DNA from: Icerya purchasi
Taxonomy: Eukaryota; Arthropoda; Insecta; Hemiptera; Monophlebidae
Direction of reading: 5' to 3'
DNA length: 64,000 nucleotides
Assembly: GCA_039619475.1 (NCBI GenBank)
Contig: CM077115.1
Location: 516,914,815-516,978,814, forward strand
Shown: positions 57,320 to 64,000 of the stretch, in pieces
Layout of the letters: each line of letters opens with the position of its first letter
Position numbering within the stretch: position 1 is the first letter of the stretch
The notes under the pieces: generated by a model
Seen by the model: only the letters and a program-made list of their open reading frames with translations
Told to the model about the DNA's origin: nothing
Databases searched by the model: none
Translations under genes and position numbers: made by a program

Positions 57320-58556
57320 TACTTTTTTTTTTTTTTTTTTAATATGGAAATAAGTTTTGGGTCTCACTGAGCAAGTATGCCCGTTATGTGAGTGCCCATC
57401 CTCTTATTATCGTTTATTTGACATACAAAATTTACATGTTATCATTCTTACATCTAACTACATCTTAAAACTAAGCTATTTTGCTAAGTACGTCTTATAC
57501 AAAGTTGCACACATACCTAATGCCACATTTGTGCTGATTATCACATACATCCGCGAATATGCGAGAAAGGAATAGAATCGGATGATAATATAGTTAAACA
57601 GACCCCGCCTATCCCGAGCAGGGGAACAAGCGGGACCTCTCAAGTATCGCACCATTCCATCAACCACTTCGCTACTTCCTTCTTCCAAATACCAATTTTA
57701 GTTTCGTTAATTATATGTTTGGGAATCTTACACATCAACCTGATAAGCACCGCCTCATCGGTATTATCGATTCGTAAATTGACCCCTCTAGGGTGAACAT
57801 AATAAACATCATTTGGGTTCCTAGTTATCCTGTTTTTAGGTCTGGTGGGTAACTCTACGTTATTGAGTTTATATTCTAAAAGTCTATAATAATAAAACTG
57901 CATCTTAGGAGACATCTCATTATTAACCTTCCACCAGCTCGATGTCGCGTCACCTCGCTTCCAATGAGGCCGTATTATTTTCAGACATCTTTTCAGAATT
58001 TTACCTATCTTAATTATTTCCGTTTTTTTCGCCTCACCCCATATTTGTATCCCATATAATACTCTGGACATTACTATTGCATTAAAGTATAACCGTAAAG
58101 TTTCATACGAGAGTACCATCTTCAGTTTATATAATGCAGGGATAGATCGTCTTATTTTCGAATTCGTGTTTTTTATGTGATTATTCCATTTCAGCGAGTT
58201 ATCAATAAGTATTCCTAGATATTTATACACTGTTACATTCTCTAGGTAAGGACATGAGCATAAGAAATCACTGTTAAATCCATATCTTTCGTGTAAGCAT
58301 TCATTGTTATGTATACGAATTCGCGGGAGTTGACTCCTATCTTTTATGACATTTCGAATATGCAGCAGTTTCGATTTACTCACGTTTATACAAAGCTTCC
58401 TATCATGCGCCCATTTACTGAGATTATCAACATCTTGCTGCAGTAACTCTTCTGCCATTTCTAAGTTTTTATGCTCAATTAATAATACGATATCGTCGGC
58501 ATATACATACACCTTTGCATTTTTGACATACGAGGATAATGAGTTCGTGTAAATAA
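57320..58556 (-). pseudogene. Family B non-LTR retrotransposon, 5'-truncated copy 2, inserted in element G
   Basis: A 290-codon minus-strand frame (58512-57640) starts at the reverse-transcriptase catalytic block MYVYADDIVLLIEH. It continues through LCINVSKSKLLHIRN, VYKYLGILIDNSLKWNNHIK, YGIQIWGEAKKTE and WWKVNNEMSPKMQ to NLRIDNTDEAVLIRLMCKIP and the end KWLMEWCDT. It is undamaged over this length but lacks the endonuclease and most of the RT. A 3' UTR of about 300 bases ends in GTGAGACCCAAAACTTATTT and a poly(A) (T run at 57326-57341 on the + strand). It is the best-preserved B copy. The group is not certain (CR1/Jockey-like). Confidence 0.9.
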
Positions 58557-58900
58557 GAAAATGGTCATAGCGCCGTTATTGAGGTATGGACTTGAGTTAT
58601 ATGGGGGAACTCTAGTAAAAGCAATCTCTTACAGATCCAAAGGCAGCGCAGTCAATTATTCTCCGAACAATCACGTGTCGGCTCCAAAGTATGTCTCTAA
58701 CTTAACCTTACATAATGGTCTAGATATTCCATATGTTAAAGCAGCGCACGTCGAACAGTATCAAAGATTCTTCGAAAAATTAAAATTAAATACTAACCGG
58801 AAACGTAAATAGAATGTATATTAATACTCTTCCGGATAATCCAAGACGAAGGCTTAAGAGGATAAAATGGCGCCGTGACACCCTTCCTATCACTTAATAG
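58557..58900 (+). pseudogene. Element G, right part
   Basis: It continues the interrupted frame with KMVIAPLLRYGLELYGGTLV, APKYVSNLTLHNGLDIPYVK and VEQYQRFFEKLKL. After a frameshift it ends in a tail like LPDNPRRRLKRIKWRR at about 58890. The order and content are those of the Jockey C-terminus, so 56600-57318 and this part were one element. Confidence 0.85.
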
Positions 58901-59029
58901 CATTTATCACTTAAATCATTCCGTGATATAAAACCAATTAAACCGCGTTACCTGTATAAGGAACATACTTGCTGTAGTATAATAGTTACACATTATGTTA
59001 ATCATTTACTCGGAATAGCTTCTACCAGT

Positions 59030-59236
59030 ACGGGCAATGCATAACCGCATCTGTCGCCATAGTGTGGACTATAAGCTTTTATAGATTCCTGGACTCCTAT
59101 GGGGCCGGTGCTTGAGTGCATTTGCCGCCATGGTGTCCAGGTGCTATATAAAATACATTCTTTAACCAGGCATGGGCAATGCCAAGTCGCATTGTAGCCA
59201 TGGGGGCCGGATACTGATATTATATATTTCCTAGCA
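59030..59236. repeat. Three diverged tandem units of about 70 bp
   Basis: A GCCAT landmark with preceding GGGCAATGC...CGCAT-like sequence recurs at 59056, 59127 and 59197 (spacings 71 and 70). Units share GGGCAATGC, TGCAT/CGCAT and GCCATGGTG. They are GC-rich compared with the surroundings. Confidence 0.7.
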
Positions 59237-60688
59237 CATCCTCGCAGCAGAATTGGTATCTCGGACCTAATTCTCTCGTTGGAAAGATTGGCCTGATTTA
59301 TTTGGTAGGTTAAAGTGGAAGTCACTGGTACTGTTTATGGCCTCTTAAGCCGGTACAGTGGAAAAAACCAAAAAAAATTCTTTAAAAAATTTAGTAGAAA
59401 AAAAGTGGCGCATTTTAAAAAAAAGGAAGTTATACTGCTACACCCTGTATTATATAGCACATTTGATGACCGGTTCCTTATAGAAATACGCTTCATTAAA
59501 ATTCTCTTTAATCTGTCTTTACAGTGAGACGAATTATTGACGACGTTTGAGGGCTAGAAATTAATCTCTAGTTGTTCATCAATATTTATGATCTCTCGAA
59601 CGTCGTTCTAGGTTGCATCGCTGCTTTATCGTGTCAAGGATGCTTACTTGGCTAAAACCGAAAATCCCCGTATTCGCTAGTAAGTCCGGTCGTTTGTACG
59701 GTCATATCGGGGTAGTGACGCGTTGTTGGTGTCTGAGGGTAGTGGCCAAGGGCTGAGGTAGTGACTTGTGCTCGAGAGCGCGGAATACTGTGTGTCGAGT
59801 AACGTTGAGCTGTAGGCAGGCTGAAAAATCCCGCTAAAAATCAGGCAGGGTAGTTTGTGCGGTGATATACGCAGAAGTGTTTTTCTAGAAATTTCCATGT
59901 AGCCTTTGTTCCCGTCGCCCTGAACTTCGATCAGTCGCTTTTTCTATTCAAGTCGTCGTCGCGGAGTGATCGTCGATGCAACGTACCTCTGGTCATTTTT
60001 GTACCGTTTCACGCATTATCTGAGCGTCATGCCGCGAATTTAACTGTTTTTTTTGCGTAAATTTACTGTGATTTTTTTTTTTTTTACATTATCATTGGTT
60101 CTGCTGTACGTGCGCGCCCAGCCAATTGCTAATCCGGATTTTTATGTCTTTTTTTTTTTTTGTTTAATATACGCGTTTTCGGTTCAAAGTGTATGTCGTT
60201 TGCCACCGCGATATCCCCGCGCACAATCACTCGATATTAGCGGGATATTCGTTTTCCCTTTTCTCGTTTCGAGCTCGTCGTCGGGTTTTAAAGAAAAATC
60301 GTGGAGATAATATTTAATAATTTTTTTTATAAGCCCAATGCTCCGCCGGGAAGAGTTCATCCATAGCATGTGATACTTCAGGTGTCACTGGCGCGCCCGT
60401 TACCGAAAAATATTATTTTGTTTCAAGTCAAGAAACGTAAATCTGTCGGCGGAAAGATCAGTGTTCTTGACAGAAAATTGTGGAAAACATCGATTCTCAT
60501 CAAGTCGCGAAAAGGGGACACTTAGAATTCACGAAAGCAGCAGTTCTTTAGAAGGGACAATCAGCTCTTCTAAACAATAACATTAAAATTGCACGAAAAT
60601 ACTTTGTTCATTATTTATTTTACATAATATTAACATTTCTTCCAAAATACGCATACATTCGATCAAAATGTTACGAACAGTCTCTGAA
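59237..60688. other. Intergenic; CpG-rich stretch at 59640-60320
   Basis: No gene identified. The 59640-60320 part is unusually GC/CpG-rich (CAAGTCGTCGTCGCGGAGTG near 59948) with a TCAGT initiator-like word at 59931. It could be a promoter or a retrotransposon 5' UTR, but nothing decides this. Confidence 0.3.
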
Positions 60689-61810
60689 TTTTTTTTTTTT
60701 TTTTTTTTTTTTAATAATTTGCGGGTCCCACAAGGCACTAGCCCGTCTGTGGGTTCCCAACATAATTATATCATTTATTTGTACAATATAACATCAACTT
60801 AACTTAAGTACTACTTTCTGTTACAGCATAAAAAGTATTAACTTATATTACTATACTATAAAATCCACACTCTCATTATTTATAATTTATATTACAATTA
60901 TACCATCATCTAAAATAATATTTCCTATTACAATACCTTAATATGATAACACTTATATATTACAATAATACAATATAATTTTTATACAACTACCACTCTC
61001 TCATTAGCAGCTTAAACTGGAGATAGTAACGAGTCTCATGTCAACGTAGTCAATGTTATAAGTGGTTATTACTGGTATTACGATACCTTTTTTTTTTTTT
61101 TTTTTTTTTTTTTTGTTACTATTTCTATTGCTCTTTACACCATGCTATCAACCAAATTTCAACCTTGTTTTTCCATCTTTACAGATTTTTTTCATTTCGA
61201 ATTTCTTTTGGTATGTTCCCCATTAATTTTATTAATACCTCTCCCTCTACATTGTCCATTTTACTGTTAATCTCCCTAGATCGTACATAGCAAGGTTTAT
61301 CGCAATTTCTAGTCCTGTACGTTCTTGTTTTAGTTGGTAACTGCCTATCTTCGAGTTTAGTACTGAGTAATTTGCTGTAATAACATTTTTGGTGACATTT
61401 CGTTATTTTTGTTCCACCAAGTGATGTTAGCTAATGCGTCCATTTTATTCTCGTTGTGTAAGACCAGTTTTAAACATTTTTTTTGCAATTTGCTGATTTT
61501 CCTCATTTCTGTAATTTTCGCCTCATCCCAAATTCCGATTCCGTATTTAATTCTGGACATTATTACAGCTTCGAAATATAACCTTAGGCTTTTGTATGTT
61601 ATACCTTGTTTTAGTTTATATAGTGTTGGAATAGTTTGTCTAACTTTCCCTGTAATATTGTCAATATGGTTTCTCCATGTTAAACCTTTATCTAATGTTA
61701 TCCCAAGATATTTAAATTCATTCACATTTTCTAACTTTTCACAACCACACATTTCCTTTCTATGAAAACACTTTTCAAAAACATCTATGCAAGAGCCGAA
61801 CATGATAATG
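60689..61810 (-). pseudogene. Family B non-LTR retrotransposon, 5'-truncated copy 3
   Basis: A minus-strand frame at 61803-61357 reads ENVNEFKYLGITLDKGLTWR, IPTLYKLKQGITYKSLRLYF and YGIGIWDEAKITEM through TWWNKNNEMSPKML. It matches copy 2 block by block but is clearly diverged. After a frameshift the tail WLIAWCKEQ (about 61150) corresponds to the end of copy 2. Two T runs (61088-61114 and 60689-60712) lie in the 3' UTR, the outer one followed by GCGGGTCCCACAAGG as in the other B copies. Confidence 0.85.
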
Positions 61811-64000
61811 TATTCACAAATTTAAAAATTCATCTGGGATGGCTTTGGTTAAATAATTATATATGTAACGAGATTGACAACTTGTAATAACAAACTGCTA
61901 TTTAATGGTTTTTTTTATAAAGTAAACACTTTTATGTACCTAAATATATTTACCAACATACGTACCTACAAAAATTACATGTAACGTCAAATAGGACCAC
62001 CGGTAGTATTTTGATGGTTTTAAATTCATTCTAGCTGGGATGTGAAGTAATAGTTTCCATGCTGACTTATTGTAAAACGGAGATTTTGTTAGTTTGAGAA
62101 TTTCTGTAAAAAATAAACGTGTCACTGCGTTCCAATTTATGAAGTATCCGCAAAAACAACATTTTGTCCTTTCTGAATTATTCAATTCTTCATCAGACTG
62201 ATCTTTTTCCTAGCACTCTTTTTTCTATTAAAATCGTTTGTACGGCAAAAAATAATAAACCTATTCATTTTTTTAAAACTTTTTTAACGTATTTTTAATT
62301 CTCGTTCAACTTCTCGCTTCTTGAGAATGTCTGCGTTCCTTTTTTTTTGGCAGCCGTAATATTATTAAGATCCGCTAACAGTACCGGCGCGCGTTCAAAG
62401 GCTCGTAAACAATTCACCGAATTGTTGCCGTTAGAGCCGATTTCTCTTTAGGTTCTCTGATCCATTCAGTGTTAGTATAAATGGACGGAAACAATACAAA
62501 GGGGAACTTTTGCGCGTCATGTTGCGTGAGATGGGAAATCTTTATTCAATAGACACTGGGTAGTAATGAAAAGCAGAGAATTTCCTTACCGGTATTATAG
62601 ACGAAGAGTAGTGCTGTAAGCCAAATACGACATCTTGATAAAAATATCGTAAACAATACAGACTGGAATCGTGTGGGTCACCACCGAAAACTGTCCCACA
62701 TCCCGGCTCAGACGAGACAAGATTGCTGAAGAATAAATCATTTAGCAAAACTATCTCGGAGCAAGTGGAAGAGTTTTCAAAGTCGGTAAATATTTTACCC
62801 CTACAGAAAATCAACGGGCGACACTGTAGTTGTATTATTACCTTGGAAAATCATCGTTATAACTATAAATAATATGCTGGCTAAACGAGACGATGCTTGA
62901 TATGAGAAATATATAAGGATCAAATAGAACAGTGGCTACCACAATTTAACTAGTTATATCAAATGTTCAAAGTTTGTTCGAAAAACTTTATTCGAACCTG
63001 AGGAGTTAAAAAAAAAAAAACAGGAAGCAAGAGAAATGTAACATATTTGAAATGAAAAGATTGAATATTACAATTCTCAATATTGCAACAATTAAAAAAA
63101 AAAAAAAAAAAAGTAGATCGCTCCACTACTTATAGAAGAACTGAAAAGATATTCCAAAAAATTTTTTTACATATCACCGTTTATTTATCGATTCACTTGA
63201 CAAACTATTCAACTCGGTGGAAACTCTCGTATCGCAAAACTATTAGACACAACTTCAGATATTATACTCGAATACATTTTTCTCAACCATTTCATTGATA
63301 AGCAAGATTCTATTATACCCATTCTCTTTTAAAATTTTCTCGTGCTAAATGTCAAAAAACCAATCAGACAACTAAAATGATTTTGTCGGCGAATGTGGTA
63401 AGTATGATGTTACTTATAACATGCGATCTGTGTTATCTTTGTGTTAAAAAGTAAACAATTTTTCAAATAAAATACGTATTAAAAGTGGTGCATAATTATA
63501 AACACAGGCCTGAAAGAATTTTTTCGTTTTAACCATATTTAGTATTTTGTCATATGTTTTGTTAATGAACATTCTCACTTACTTTAAAGCTGAAGCATAT
63601 TATTATCATCATCGGAGTACTGATAGTAAAATTATCATGATATTATCACATCAGTTATCAGATTACGGAGTAGCAAAACTAGCATAAATAGGGCGCTATC
63701 TATTACGAATGTATATGAACTATATGTTTCACTAGTGATTCGGTAGAATTCGGATGCACGCGCAATATTTATATTTGAACGCGATTGTAAAATTTTTAAA
63801 GTAACTTAAATATATGAAATCTTTATGTCGTAATGATACATTATCACTGAATAGAATGAGTCACTGTTAAAAAAATGATCGAAACAAGACTCGATAAATG
63901 AGTTCGCTTATAACATATATGTTATACTTGATACGAGTTAAAAAAGTTACATTTTATTAAATAAAATTTAATTTCACTAGTTAAACAAAACAACATAAAT
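61811..64000. other. AT-rich intergenic DNA
   Basis: No gene recognised. The segment 62340-62830 is more complex (GTACCGGCGCGCGTTC near 62382) and has a TATAAATGG-like word near 62477, but no domain-bearing frame. A run at 63093-63110. Confidence 0.4.

Noticed and set aside
61940..62185. Cys-containing minus frame as a zinc-finger protein
   Set aside because: Only two Cys near the start, no repeated finger spacing, and no neighbouring coding evidence.

Overview
The window is AT-rich eukaryotic DNA, almost certainly from an insect. The evidence is a spliced fatty acyl-CoA reductase (FAR) gene of the insect type and a typical insect mix of transposons: APE/RNase H non-LTR retrotransposons, Jockey- and RTE-like fragments, mariner, Tc1, hAT, a non-autonomous Helitron, hairpin MITEs and SINE-like pieces. 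The order of insect cannot be settled from the sequence. There are no bacterial features, rRNA genes, tRNA genes or CRISPR arrays.

The one conventional gene is the FAR on the + strand. Seven coding exons (36204-36461, 42397-42657, 45175-45439, 47235-47427, 48403-48642, 54187-54444, 56114-56183) join in frame to 514 codons plus a stop. Every coding intron has GT and AG ends, and both catalytic motifs are intact. A good 3' splice site lies 12 bases before the start codon, so the gene probably has a non-coding 5' exon further upstream. A CpG-rich stretch at about 11620-11972 that ends in a consensus splice donor is one candidate.

Layout. 1-3711: near-complete, undamaged ORF2 of a non-LTR element (family A), cut by the window edge. 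3.9-7.1 kb: a duplicated segment, a dead mariner, a MITE with internal repeats and a 0.67-kb terminal-inverted-repeat element. 7.56-10.81 kb: one hAT-like element split by family A fragments and by a 1.8-kb complex of three hairpins. 11.2-12.0 kb: CpG-rich island. 12.8-15.6 kb: family B fragment and a five-unit array of about 278 bp. 15.6-24.1 kb: decayed non-LTR elements D and C, with C split by a second hAT-like element that has a near-matching 8-bp duplication. 24.7-28.1 kb: microsatellite, MITE and two RTE-like fragments, one ending in (GAT)n. 29.7-34.6 kb: hairpin MITE, TCAAA-tailed repeats, SINE-like piece and a Helitron. 34.7-36.0 kb: antisense family A fragment just before the FAR. 36.2-56.2 kb: FAR, with introns holding RTE, Tc1, family E, F and A fragments, MITEs and satellites. 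56.6-64 kb: Jockey-like element G split by a family B copy, a short tandem array, a third family B copy and mostly featureless AT-rich DNA.

Apart from the FAR and the family A ORF2, every coding-like stretch is a broken transposon piece. Nesting gives a partial chronology: G is older than B copy 2, C is older than its hAT insertion, and the 5' hAT is older than the hairpin complex inside it. I found no clear new multi-gene system. The observations most worth following up are a near-perfect 101-bp inverted duplication inside retroelement F, the triple-hairpin complex, the 278-bp array attached to a module shared with the Helitron, and the undamaged family A ORF2.
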